Source of the DNA: Bacteroidia bacterium | GTDB lineage: Bacteria > Bacteroidota > Bacteroidia > Chitinophagales > Saprospiraceae | Length of the DNA: 64,000 bases | NCBI GenBank assembly: GCA_030430845.1 | Contig: JAUIKE010000003.1 | Coordinates: forward strand, 1-64,000 | Direction: 5' to 3' | Part shown: positions 1 to 8,299 of the stretch, one piece after another | How positions within the stretch are numbered: the first letter of the stretch is position 1 | Layout: every line of letters starts with the position of its first letter | Translations under genes and position numbers: made by a program | Notes under the pieces: model-generated | Database searches by the model: none | Seen by the model: the letters and a program-made list of their open reading frames with translations, nothing else | Told to the model about the DNA's origin: nothing

Positions 1-6
1 GCGACA

Positions 7-901
7 GTCGCAGTGCCCTTTGCGAGCACAACTTGTCCCGCTGTAACGTAGTGTAAGCGGGACACCTCTCCTACTACTCTAGACTAAAGGATAATGGTGA
101 CTATAAATGTCGCAGTGCCCTTTGCGAGCACAACTTGTCCCGCTGTAACGCAGTGTAAGCGGGACACCTCTCCTACGTGCAACCACTACCAGCGCGTAAC
201 AGATCAGTTGAGTCGCAGTGCCCTTTGCGAGCACAACTTGTCCCGCTGTAACGCAGTGCAAGCGGGACACCTCTCCTACATCAAATAAACTCGTTGAAGA
301 TTAATGTCGACCTTGTCGCAGTGCCCTTTGCGAGCACAACTTGTCCCGCTGTAACGTAGTGTAAGCGGGACACCTCTCCTACTTTTAAGAACTTTTTTAA
401 ATTAATCAGAAATGAAAGTCGCAGTGCCCTTTGCGAGCACAACTTGTCCCGCTGTAACGCAGTGCAAGCGGGACACCTCTCCTACGCATTTTTGCAATGT
501 TTAGTTTCGCAGGCGTTCACGTCGCAGTGCCCTTTGCGAGCACAACTTGTCCCGCTGTAACGCAGTGTAAGCGGGACACCTCTCCTACCGGTAGAATTGA
601 GCAACATCGGAAACCATTACGCGAATAGTCGCAGTGCCCTTTGCGAGCACAACTTGTCCCGCTGTAACGCAGTGCAAGCGGGACACCTCTCCTACCAAAA
701 ACCTGCTGCCATTATTCCGAAGGAAACAAGTCGCAGTGCCCTTTGCGAGCACAACTTGTCCCGCTGTAACGTAGTGTAAGCGGGACACCTCTCCTACATT
801 TTTGCCATGAGAATATTATTCACAGTGCTATATGTCGCAGTGCCCTTTGCGAGCACAACTTGTCCCGCTGTAACGCAGTGCAAGCGGGACACCTCTCCTA
901 C
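7..901. repeat. Nine 68-bp repeats carrying a 32-bp hairpin insert
   Basis: Each of these nine repeats equals the 36-bp repeat of the right end with 32 bp inserted after base 24, between GAGCACA and CACCTC. The insert forms a stem TGTCCCGCT/AGCGGGACA, whose last two bases come from the host repeat, and a 13-base loop. Only two loop positions vary among copies: GTAACGTAGTGTA in repeats 1, 4 and 8; GTAACGCAGTGTA in 2 and 6; GTAACGCAGTGCA in 3, 5, 7 and 9. There is no target-site duplication beyond one ambiguous base. Confidence 0.9.
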
Positions 902-936
902 GATTTGCAACTGGCGGGCGAAGCGCTGAGGAAACA

Positions 937-1184
937 GTCGCAGTGCCCTTTGCGAGCACACACCTCTCCTACAATTCTATTATGGAACAAGTATTAGGTC
1001 AAATGTCGCAGTGCCCTTTGCGAGCACACACCTCTCCTACGGGAATAATATTGTGATTAATGCTAGCTCTCATATTGTCGCAGTGCCCTTTGCGAGCACA
1101 CACCTCTCCTACGCTATCACCGTCACCGTCGAGAAGTGGTCCCAAAAAGTCGCAGTGCCCTTTGCGAGCACACACCTCTCCTAC
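937..1184. repeat. Four uninterrupted 36-bp CRISPR repeats
   Basis: Repeats at 937-972, 1005-1040, 1077-1112 and 1149-1184 are identical and lack the hairpin insert. Spacers here are 32, 36 and 36 bp. Inside the repeat, TCGCA (bases 2-6) can pair with TGCGA (15-19), and GTGC (7-10) with GCAC (20-23). The two pairings interleave. Confidence 0.9.
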
Positions 1185-1290
1185 CCTTGTTTTTTATAAT
1201 GATCTAATAATGAGGTATTTGCGAAAAACTTTAACACTTTAACTTTTACTAAAAGGCGCTTTCGGTGCCAAATTTTATTTGGTTCATAGT
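1185..1290 (-). promoter_or_regulatory. Candidate CRISPR leader or trailer flank
   Basis: This A/T-rich, gene-free sequence abuts the last repeat. Read on the minus strand, toward the array, it contains GTTAAAGTGTTAAAG and then an A/T-rich stretch ending next to the repeat. Leaders usually look like this, but so can trailer flanks. No degenerate terminal repeat is seen at this end, which weakly favours a leader. Polarity is an inference only. Confidence 0.3.
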
Positions 1291-1533
1291 TCATGGTGTA
1301 TGAATGTTGAACCAGCTTAGTAATTACAAGATAGTTCTTTTTTTACAATATTACATCTATGGAGCTTTTAAGCAAGCTGATTGGCGTTTAATTTTTAACC
1401 GCCGAATTTAAGCAAGCTAAAGCTCGCTTTCCTGGCAAGCTGAAGCTTGCTGTCCGATTAGGCGCTTATTTTTTTAACCCCAATAAGCTTGCTGTCCGAT
1501 TCGCAGCTTCGCTATGAGCCTTTCGTGACCAAG
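1291..1533. other. Gene-free stretch with short direct repeats
   Basis: No gene is supported. The stretch holds repeated short motifs, for example AAGCTTGCTGTCCGATT twice (near 1443 and 1487), and two variants of CAAGCTA-AGCTTCGC followed by CTTCCTGG. The last of these runs into the 3' end of the adjacent peptidase gene. Confidence 0.5.
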
Positions 1534-3360
1534 CTACAGCTTCGCCTTCCTGGCCCAGCCTTGAAAGACGGCTTTTTGCCGCTTGCTCTTATGCTCTATT
1601 TGCCGTATAGCATATGGAATCTGCGTGGGCTGCTCCAACACCATTGGAACGGTACTCCGCTCTCCGTCCTTTTCCACTTCCAGGCGAATGATCTGGCCGG
1701 GCTTGGCTTGAGCCAGGGCTTCTTCCAATAAATCAGCTGTGGCAGCTTGGTCATTGATTTTGAGAAGAATCTGCCCGCGGCGGATGCCTTCATACCAGGC
1801 CGGTGAATTCCAGGCGACCTTCCCGATGACTAATTGCCCGTCCCTTTCCCGGGCTTCCAGGCCGAGGGAGGCACCGGGTAGTTGTCGAGGCTCCAGGTCG
1901 ATGGTCAGGCCGGCGTAGCCGAGGTATTTGGCATAATCAATTGGCTGTACAGAGTAGACATAACTGAAAAATTCATCTAGCGCCACACCGGCTGTTTTTT
2001 CACAAATAGATCGAAACTCCGCTTCGGTGTAGCCGCGGCCTTGTTTTTTATAAATGTCGTAATACAAACTGCGCATCACATCATCCAGCGATTTTTTGCC
2101 ATTAGTCTCATGGCGGATCTTAAAATCAAGCAACAGGCCCAGGATCGGCCCTTTTTCGTAATAGGATACCGTTTTATTCAACTCATCGCCCCGCCGACCG
2201 AAGGGGCCGTCCGACCAGGTGTCGAAACTGGCTTGTGTGACAGATTGAAACAGTCGGCCCGGCGCACTTTCCACCGAACGGATGGTCCGCTCGAAGGTTT
2301 GGAGGAGGTCATCCTCACTGACCAGCCCGGCCCGGCGTAGGAGCAGTTCATCGTAATAGGCCGTGATGCCTTCGGCTACCCAGAGCATACTGGTGCGGCT
2401 GCCATGATCGTAATCGAAAGGGCCCAATTCGATCGGGCGGATGCGTTTAGCATTATAATGGTGAAAATATTCGTGTCCGAGAAAACTGAGGATTCCTTTT
2501 CGCCCATTAAAGGTGTTCATGCGTTCATTCCCAGAAAAAGAAACTGCGGTTGAATTAAGATGCTCAATACCGCCTGCCCCTGGGCCTATTCCAATGAAGG
2601 TATATTCCTCAAAAGGGATGTCGCCGATAATATCTACCGAAGCCTCCACCACTTTTTTCAGGTCAGCTATAAAAGCCTCGTGATCAAAATCGCCTAATTG
2701 ATAGCCGATAAACCGGTGTGGGACACCTTGCACCTCAAAAGTCGGCAGTTCTTCCAGGGGCCCTACCAGGATCGGACTGTCGTACAAAATATCAAAATCA
2801 GCGGCTCGGTAGGTAAAAGGCTCCCCTTCTACTGCTTCCAAACCGGTGGCTACCCGGTTCCAGTTTTGGTAGGGAATGATCTTGATGGTAGCCGGCAACT
2901 CAATTTTCCCGTCAATGTGCATAAAAGCACCGCCCGGAGCGATGTATCCTCGGTTTTCATCCAGATAATTGGTGGCTACAAACCTGCGGTTGGCTTGCAC
3001 ATCGTAGGAGATCTGGAGCGAAGTGCTGTTATCATTATACACCCGCCAGGTCACCCGGTTGGCTTTTTCCCATTTTAGCGGAGTACCATCGGCCGTTTTG
3101 ACCTGGAAGTTTTGAATTTTTTCGGGGTATTGTAAAACCTGGTAGTAGCCCGGCATCCAGGTCGGGATCTTGAAATCGGTGTGGCCTGTTTCCAGGTTTT
3201 CGCAACTGAAGGTTATGTGATACAGTTGTGCCCCCGGCTCCGGCATGGAGAGGGTGAAGCTTAGCTCCGGGGGCTGACTGCTGAGCGGCAGAGCAGATGT
3301 GAGCAAGAGGCTTGCTGCCAGGAGGAGAGTGAGGAGGGTGCTTGGATAATGTTTTGTCAT
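1534..3360 (-). CDS. M61 family metallopeptidase (glycyl aminopeptidase-like) with PDZ domain
   Basis: A secreted zinc aminopeptidase of the M61 family. The chosen start (ATG at 3360) gives a clear signal peptide (TLLTLLLAASLLLTSALPLS). An upstream ATG at 3393 exists, but its extra 11 residues lie inside a dispersed repeat (3378-3420) and would place a polar tail before the signal. The N-terminal half is a beta-rich region. The zinc motif HEYFH lies at about residues 296-300, preceded by the family motif GGIEHLNST and followed by the glutamate motif WVAEG. A PDZ domain (about 480-560) follows. Length (608 aa) fits the family. It probably trims peptides in the periplasm; substrate unknown. It is last in a minus-strand series and separated from the antiporter by a MITE-like element. 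Confidence 0.9.
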   Translation of the reverse strand: MTKHYPSTLLTLLLAASLLLTSALPLSSQPPELSFTLSMPEPGAQLYHITFSCENLETGHTDFKIPTWMPGYYQVLQYPEKIQNFQVKTADGTPLKWEKANRVTWRVYNDNSTSLQISYDVQANRRFVATNYLDENRGYIAPGGAFMHIDGKIELPATIKIIPYQNWNRVATGLEAVEGEPFTYRAADFDILYDSPILVGPLEELPTFEVQGVPHRFIGYQLGDFDHEAFIADLKKVVEASVDIIGDIPFEEYTFIGIGPGAGGIEHLNSTAVSFSGNERMNTFNGRKGILSFLGHEYFHHYNAKRIRPIELGPFDYDHGSRTSMLWVAEGITAYYDELLLRRAGLVSEDDLLQTFERTIRSVESAPGRLFQSVTQASFDTWSDGPFGRRGDELNKTVSYYEKGPILGLLLDFKIRHETNGKKSLDDVMRSLYYDIYKKQGRGYTEAEFRSICEKTAGVALDEFFSYVYSVQPIDYAKYLGYAGLTIDLEPRQLPGASLGLEARERDGQLVIGKVAWNSPAWYEGIRRGQILLKINDQAATADLLEEALAQAKPGQIIRLEVEKDGERSTVPMVLEQPTQIPYAIRQIEHKSKRQKAVFQGWARKAKL

Positions 3361-3377
3361 ATGAATTTGTTTTGTCT

Positions 3378-3420
3378 GTGGGCTGACGCCCACTTACCGA
3401 TATGGCGTCCCTCCGGGACT
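3378..3420. repeat. Dispersed repeat, copy 1 (GTGGGC hairpin)
   Basis: GTGGGC-TGAC-GCCCAC forms a short hairpin and is followed by TACCGAT and CCCTCCGG. Nearly the same string occurs at 55143-55185. It sits directly upstream of the peptidase gene. Confidence 0.6.
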
Positions 3421-3463
3421 TTTTCCCGGCGGGGTTTGAGAATAAAATGCTATACGTCTATGG

Positions 3464-3620
3464 GGGGCTGTCTCAAAAGACCTACGGCCTTTTTCGACAG
3501 CCAATAATATTTTTTTAGGAGGTGCTTTTTAGAGAAAAACAAAGTTTTTCTCTAAAAAGCACCTCCTAAAAAAACTTTATGGGGCGGCGAATAACGACGA
3601 AGGAGTTATGAGACAGCCCC
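3464..3620. mobile_element. MITE-like three-hairpin element, copy 1
   Basis: Bounded by 12-bp terminal inverted repeats GGGGCTGTCTCA and TGAGACAGCCCC. Inside are a left hairpin (GGCTGTC with GACAGCC), a central perfect hairpin at 3510-3574 with 31-bp arms and an AAA loop, and a right hairpin (GGGGC with GCCCC, ATAAC with GTTAT). It has no coding capacity. The termini resemble ends of DDE-type insertion sequences, so a non-autonomous transposon is likely. The same layout with different stem sequences recurs at 4970-5141. Confidence 0.75.
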
Positions 3621-3679
3621 TTCCTTTTCCCCGACCACCGAAGCTTTAGCAAAGGCGGTCTCATTCGCCCTTCGACCTT

Positions 3680-4954
3680 CTACTTCTCCTCCTCCACCTG
3701 CACACTCGGCGCCTTCCATTTGGTAAAGCCGACCGGCAAACTCTGAGCTTTTCGAATGGCCTGGCTGCTGCGGCGCTTATCGTAGATCATCGCGAAGGTC
3801 ATGATCAGACTGGTCAGGATGATGATGAACAGCAGGATACCTGGTTCGAAACCCTCCACGATCGCATTCTCGGGAATGGCATAGAACAACAGGATGGTGA
3901 TCAGGCCGCGAGGAGCGATGAACAACTGCGGGATGATGTCCGATCCGATGAACAAGCGGAGAACGATGAAACGGATCACATAAATTGACAGAATGATCAG
4001 ACCACTGACCAAAGCTACATTGACATTGACCAGTGTAGCCAGGGAAATGGTCAAGCCGAATACTACAAAGAAGAAGGTACGCACCACAAAGGCCGTCTCC
4101 ATCGTAATGACGTGCAGGCCTTCGTAGATCTGTTTGGCTCGTTCCAGGTGTAACCACTTGCCAATACGTCCCTGGAAAAACAAAGGCATATTGGCGATCA
4201 ATAAACCGAAGATCAGGATGATGATCAGAGAAGACAAATGCATGAGCTTACCTAAAGAATAGAGCAGCAGCAATACGGAAATTAATAAAAAGAGCTTCGT
4301 TTGGCTTCGTATATTTTGAAAGATCAAAATGATCAAGTAGCTGGCTACCAGGGAAATAACGATGGTTAATAAAAGATTTCCTGCAAAGCCGGCAAAGCCG
4401 CTGGAGTGCTCTCCTCCATCCAACTGACCGGTGAGAAAGTAAAACAACATGATCCCCATAATGTCGGAAAAGGTACTTTCATAAATATGGAACTCCTTTT
4501 TAACTTCGGCCAAAGTACTTACACTTGGAATGATGATAGCACTGGATAAAATGGATAGCGGAGTGGCATATAACCACGCGGCGCTCATACTCATGCCCGG
4601 CACAAACTCATGCAGGATGAGAGCGGCAACATAGGTTGAGCCCATTAAACCGATCAGCGCAATAGTGAAAGCCTTAGCAATAGGCAATAGTTTCTCTCGC
4701 TTCAACTCCAGTTCTAAAGCTGCTTCCAGAACGATCATGATCAGTCCCACGATTCCCAAAACTTCTAATACGGGGAAAAAGTCTACAGCGCCAACCCCCA
4801 GGGCGTCCAGTACCAATTTTAGAACTACCCCCAGCAGAATGAGCATCAGCACCGACGGGATGTTGGTCCGCTTGGCGATACCGCTGAATATGAAGCTCAA
4901 AATAATGATGACAGAAGCCTCAATGATTAGATTATACGAAGTTAATATTTCCAT
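3680..4954 (-). CDS. Cation:proton antiporter (CPA family)
   Basis: An integral membrane protein of 424 aa with about 11-12 hydrophobic segments, of the sodium(potassium)/proton antiporter superfamily. Segment FSDIMGIMLFYF (about 160-175) occupies the place of the ion-binding helix that carries ND or DD in relatives; here it reads SD. The unwound-helix region around YATPLSILSSAIIIPSV is also typical. Expected function is exchange of Na+ or K+ for H+ across the inner membrane. No cytoplasmic RCK/TrkA domain is present; only a short charged tail follows the last helix. Neighbours include an MscS-like protein, so an ion-homeostasis cluster is plausible. Ion specificity cannot be read from the sequence. 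Confidence 0.85.
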   Translation of the reverse strand: MEILTSYNLIIEASVIIILSFIFSGIAKRTNIPSVLMLILLGVVLKLVLDALGVGAVDFFPVLEVLGIVGLIMIVLEAALELELKREKLLPIAKAFTIALIGLMGSTYVAALILHEFVPGMSMSAAWLYATPLSILSSAIIIPSVSTLAEVKKEFHIYESTFSDIMGIMLFYFLTGQLDGGEHSSGFAGFAGNLLLTIVISLVASYLIILIFQNIRSQTKLFLLISVLLLLYSLGKLMHLSSLIIILIFGLLIANMPLFFQGRIGKWLHLERAKQIYEGLHVITMETAFVVRTFFFVVFGLTISLATLVNVNVALVSGLIILSIYVIRFIVLRLFIGSDIIPQLFIAPRGLITILLFYAIPENAIVEGFEPGILLFIIILTSLIMTFAMIYDKRRSSQAIRKAQSLPVGFTKWKAPSVQVEEEK

Positions 4955-4969
4955 AAACAGTATTAATTG

Positions 4970-5141
4970 TTGAACTGGGGTTGTGTAAAAAGTCCTTCGG
5001 CCTTTTCACACAACCAATAATATTCTTTTGGGAGGTCGTTTTAAGAAAAAAACAAAGTTTTTTTCTTAAAACGACCTCCCAAATAAAATTTAATGGGGTG
5101 GGTAAAAACGAGGAACGAGTTTTTACACAACCCCAGTTCAA
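4970..5141. mobile_element. MITE-like three-hairpin element, copy 2
   Basis: Bounded by 22-bp perfect inverted repeats (4970-4991 and 5120-5141) containing CTGGGGTTGTGTAAAAA. It holds a left hairpin (GGTTGTGT with ACACAACC), a central perfect hairpin at 5027-5083 with 27-bp arms and an AAA loop, and a right hairpin (GTAAAAAC with GTTTTTAC). The order, the loop TCCTTCGGCC and the linker AATAATATT match copy 1, while the stems differ in sequence yet stay paired. It lies between the stop of the MscS-like gene and the start of the antiporter gene. Confidence 0.75.
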
Positions 5142-5147
5142 ATAATA

Positions 5148-5876
5148 TTATATCAAATTAGTTACTTTCCCCTGATAGCCCCAGTCTTCGATCAGGGCCA
5201 GCAAAGCCGACAAATGTTGTTCTTCTTTTAATAATACCCGGGCGTGGATCGTCTGATCTCTGACGGTCAGCTCCGGCTTAAACTGAATATCCAGATAGGG
5301 CGTAGCTGCCAGTAAATTCATCAACCCTTCCTGAAGCACAGCCGGTTTCGCTTTTTCGTCCTTAGGTAGCAGTTCTAATTGGTAAAACCCTCCGATTTCC
5401 TGGCCGGAAATAAGGGTATATCCTTTTTCCTGTAAATGTTGATAGGGAATAAAATGCAGGCCTTCATCTGTTTGGATCTCTATGCCCTGCCGGCCTACCA
5501 CTGAGATGATCCCCTGCTGGTTATCCACCTTGATCTTTTTACCGGCTGACAGGCTCTTATTAATCCGAATGACACGGCCACTGACATAATTTCGAAGTTG
5601 TTTGTATCCGAGAAGGATCAGCAAAATAAGTAAAGAACCGTGAAGAACAGGATTTATAAAAACAAGTATTCCAATTAATATAATACCGGCCAAAGGCTCG
5701 TAAAAAAGCAACAACTGATGAATTCCATCCTCGATGGCAAATCGCATATTTCTCAAAAAACCGGCCCGACTGACGATCCGTTGCAGGAACTGCAAAAGAA
5801 AGTACACGAGCAGCAGGAACACGGCTGCCAGCCCGAGCTCTATCCAGTTGAATTGTTTGGCAAAAAGGACTTCCAT
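5148..5876 (-). CDS. MscS-like membrane protein
   Basis: A 242-aa protein with three or four predicted membrane segments in the first 110 residues (LGLAAVFLLLVYFLL; PLAGIILIGILVFI; SLLILLILLGY). A short beta domain follows (about 125-180; NKSLSAGKKIKV, GIEIQTDEG, FIPYQHL) that resembles the MscS middle domain, including the IPxxxL-type motif. The C-terminal part is short and lacks the full MscS vestibule. The likely role is a small mechanosensitive channel or a related regulator in the inner membrane. It lies 14 bp downstream of the coiled-coil ATPase-like gene, so the two are probably one transcript. Family assignment moderately sure, channel activity unproven. Confidence 0.65.
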   Translation of the reverse strand: MEVLFAKQFNWIELGLAAVFLLLVYFLLQFLQRIVSRAGFLRNMRFAIEDGIHQLLLFYEPLAGIILIGILVFINPVLHGSLLILLILLGYKQLRNYVSGRVIRINKSLSAGKKIKVDNQQGIISVVGRQGIEIQTDEGLHFIPYQHLQEKGYTLISGQEIGGFYQLELLPKDEKAKPAVLQEGLMNLLAATPYLDIQFKPELTVRDQTIHARVLLKEEQHLSALLALIEDWGYQGKVTNLI

Positions 5877-5890
5877 ATCAGCTTCTAGTT

Positions 5891-8299
5891 TCAGGTTTTG
5901 GAAATCAGATATTTTCTTCTGTATAAAATTTTGGCTATGTCATTTACAGCCAATGGGTTGATCTCGAGCCAGCCGTTGAGTTGACGCTCCAGCAAACCAA
6001 TATTTAGCAACCTTTGCAGGGTATTGTTGTAAGACTTGGAAAAAGCCGGTCCGAATAGCTTACTGAGCCTGTATTCATTGGTTTGTTTTTCTAAGAGAAT
6101 CGTCGACAAAATCAGCAAAGAATCAGTCTCAAAAGCATCCGGCAAAGGGTAATTCGAATTGAAATGGAATCGAACCTGCTCTCCTTCTGCCTTCTGGATA
6201 GAGGCGGCCCAGAGGTGCAGAGCATCTCCGATATTCCCGTCCGCCACACTCAATACCTTGCTCACCATTTTTCGGAACCGATTCGGGCTGGCCTCATTCC
6301 CCTTGGCATCCAACAGTGGTTTGTGCGTAGCGCCGTGCCGGATCAGCAAGGCTTCAACAATGTCGTTGGGTGGCATTCTGTCCAGGTTAAGATCAGTTTG
6401 AAAAACTTTTTCTGCCTGATGGAAATTGTTGATCCGGTCTCTGGCCCAATTGGTCATGGATACGAGGAAAAACATGCGGTTGCTGTAATCGTCAATAAAT
6501 TTGAGCAGGGCCTTCACGTTTTTCCCAAAAGGAACGTCAATGTCCGACCACAATTCCAGATCATCGATCCAAACAAAGGGGCGACTATTCAAGCTGTATT
6601 TTCTGACGGCACGCAAGGCTTCCTCGATGTCATAACCAATCTGGAAACGACGCCCCGGCAGGACTAATTCCTGCGCCGGACGAATTTCAATTGTTTTATC
6701 GGGGAAAAAACGGTTAGAAACCAATTCTCCGAAAAAAGTACGCCCCGACAAGCGGCGGCCCGTCAGGGTGACTGCTCCGCGAAATCCTTGATTCCAGTTC
6801 TGGATCAAATTCTCAATGTGATTTAATTGCATATTACGGCCTACCCAGAAGGACTCTCCTACATAGCCTTTTGTGAGAAAAATGCTGGTGTAGTGGCTGT
6901 TATCGGGATGGACTTGCCGGCTTTGAATATATCGTACCGTTTTTTCAGACAAGCTTAAGGTGTCTTCAATCTCTACTCTTTTGCGAAACTGTTGAAATCG
7001 ATCCAGCTGGCTCGACAGCCACTGGCGAGTGCGGCCAAGCACCTCGTCCTGGTCGAACATGAAGTTATTTAAGTATTGGACCGGGATAGGCAAAAAGGTT
7101 CTGGTAGGGTGAAAAAGTATAGAAAATCGATATTCCTCCTGAAGCCGGCTTTTGATCAGCTCGTCCAATTGATGTACCTCCTCCAGCACCTTTTCCGTTT
7201 TCTCAGCAAAATTAAGTAATGGAGGCGCCAGGTCTAGTTGCTCGGGATCCGGAGCGCGCCCCTCTTTGATTTCATTGGAAATTAACAAGGCCCGATTTCG
7301 AATATTAAGCAGGGCATTTTTTTCTTCTTCCTGAAGGCGGGCGGCCTCCTCCCAGATCTCATAAAGGGAAGGAAGGATTTCGGATTCCAGGTAGGCCAGT
7401 ATGGTTTTCTTAAAATCAATTTCTTTGTATTGAATGTAACCCAATTCTATAGACACGGGAACTCTTTGTTTACCTGCAAGGCGCAGTGTCTCTTCTTCCA
7501 GTTGATTATTAAAATCCTGGCTACGATCCAACTTCTCCAGGCCATTCTCCAGATCTTCCAGAAAAGGAACGATCCGGCCCGGACGCGGCTCGGCTGTCTC
7601 CGTGGTGTGTTCTTTAATATAGTTGACCGCTTTTTTAATACGTTCTAAGATACCTTCCAGGTCTTTTTCGTAATGAGCAATACTTTGATGGATCTTCTTT
7701 TCAATACTCTGAAAATGATCCAGCGTTTTTTCCAGATCCAGGAACAAAGTGCGCAGTTCGAGGCTTTGCCGACCGATCTCCGACAACTGTTCTTTATATA
7801 CCGGCCAGGGGTTTTTCTGCAAGCGCCAGGAAGCAAGTTGTCTTTCTTGCTGCGACCGCCCCACCCGGGAGTACCTCACTTCCACGCCCATGTCATATAA
7901 TTCATCTGTCGCCTTTGATAATGCCTGTTTAGATTGGGGGAAAAAATTGCTGAGCTGTTCCTCATTGATGGCACCGCTGTGAAACAGGAGTCTGGCACGG
8001 GAATGTTCGAAGCACACATCTCTCCACAGCAGGACAAATAGCTTGGCCTGCTCACTCCATCGATAATTGGTCCAATAATGTCCTGCAGCCTCCAATCCTG
8101 GCTCTGCGGCCTTCTCTTGGAGACACTGAAAGCTCTCGTCTCCAATCTCAATAATCCGATTGGCCAGGGCTTCCGTTTTTTGTGCTAGGATTCGATGAAA
8201 ATCAGGCTTTTCAGCATGTTCCCAGACCTCCTCAATGCTTTCGGTAATAAATTGTTTGAGATCCGATAGTTGTTCTTTTTCCAGGATGTTCGACTTCAT
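5891..8299 (-). CDS. Large coiled-coil protein with degenerate P-loop ATPase domain
   Basis: I do not recognise a named family. The 802-aa protein is soluble, with no signal peptide or membrane segment. Residues 1-400 are strongly helical with several coiled-coil stretches (150-330). A nucleotide-binding-like core follows: a P-loop-like TGRRLSGRT at about 513-521, in which the usual lysine is arginine, and a Walker B-like PFVWIDDLELW at about 574-584. The last 150 residues look like a winged-helix bundle (LLERQLNGWLEINPLAVNDI). This order resembles AAA/STAND-type proteins. With arginine in place of the P-loop lysine, hydrolysis may be weak or absent. It heads a two-gene unit with the MscS-like protein and could be its cytoplasmic partner; that is an inference. 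Confidence 0.6.
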   Translation of the reverse strand: MKSNILEKEQLSDLKQFITESIEEVWEHAEKPDFHRILAQKTEALANRIIEIGDESFQCLQEKAAEPGLEAAGHYWTNYRWSEQAKLFVLLWRDVCFEHSRARLLFHSGAINEEQLSNFFPQSKQALSKATDELYDMGVEVRYSRVGRSQQERQLASWRLQKNPWPVYKEQLSEIGRQSLELRTLFLDLEKTLDHFQSIEKKIHQSIAHYEKDLEGILERIKKAVNYIKEHTTETAEPRPGRIVPFLEDLENGLEKLDRSQDFNNQLEEETLRLAGKQRVPVSIELGYIQYKEIDFKKTILAYLESEILPSLYEIWEEAARLQEEEKNALLNIRNRALLISNEIKEGRAPDPEQLDLAPPLLNFAEKTEKVLEEVHQLDELIKSRLQEEYRFSILFHPTRTFLPIPVQYLNNFMFDQDEVLGRTRQWLSSQLDRFQQFRKRVEIEDTLSLSEKTVRYIQSRQVHPDNSHYTSIFLTKGYVGESFWVGRNMQLNHIENLIQNWNQGFRGAVTLTGRRLSGRTFFGELVSNRFFPDKTIEIRPAQELVLPGRRFQIGYDIEEALRAVRKYSLNSRPFVWIDDLELWSDIDVPFGKNVKALLKFIDDYSNRMFFLVSMTNWARDRINNFHQAEKVFQTDLNLDRMPPNDIVEALLIRHGATHKPLLDAKGNEASPNRFRKMVSKVLSVADGNIGDALHLWAASIQKAEGEQVRFHFNSNYPLPDAFETDSLLILSTILLEKQTNEYRLSKLFGPAFSKSYNNTLQRLLNIGLLERQLNGWLEINPLAVNDIAKILYRRKYLISKT

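Larger units (their letters stand above)
7..1184. CRISPR. CRISPR-like array with 68-bp and 36-bp repeats
   Basis: Thirteen near-identical repeats separate twelve unrelated spacers of 32-39 bp. Repeats begin at 7, 109, 212, 315, 418, 521, 628, 730 and 834 (68 bp each), then 937, 1005, 1077 and 1149 (36 bp each). Every copy begins GTCGCAGTGCCC and ends CACCTCTCCTAC. No spacer resembles another. Six bases precede the first repeat, so the array probably continues off the left edge, and cas genes, if any, are there. The 36-bp form has a normal CRISPR repeat length; 68 bp is well above the usual range. I could not assign a CRISPR type from the repeat. The alternative is a non-CRISPR interspersed repeat array, but the uniform spacing and unique spacers favour CRISPR. 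Confidence 0.85.

Noticed and set aside
7-901. Diversity-generating retroelement as the source of insert variation
   Set aside because: Only two sites vary, each with two states, and no reverse transcriptase or template repeat is in view.
79-1242. Several 60-67-aa open frames on both strands across the repeat array
   Set aside because: They are translations of the repeats and spacers; the frame repeats the same residues and has no start context.
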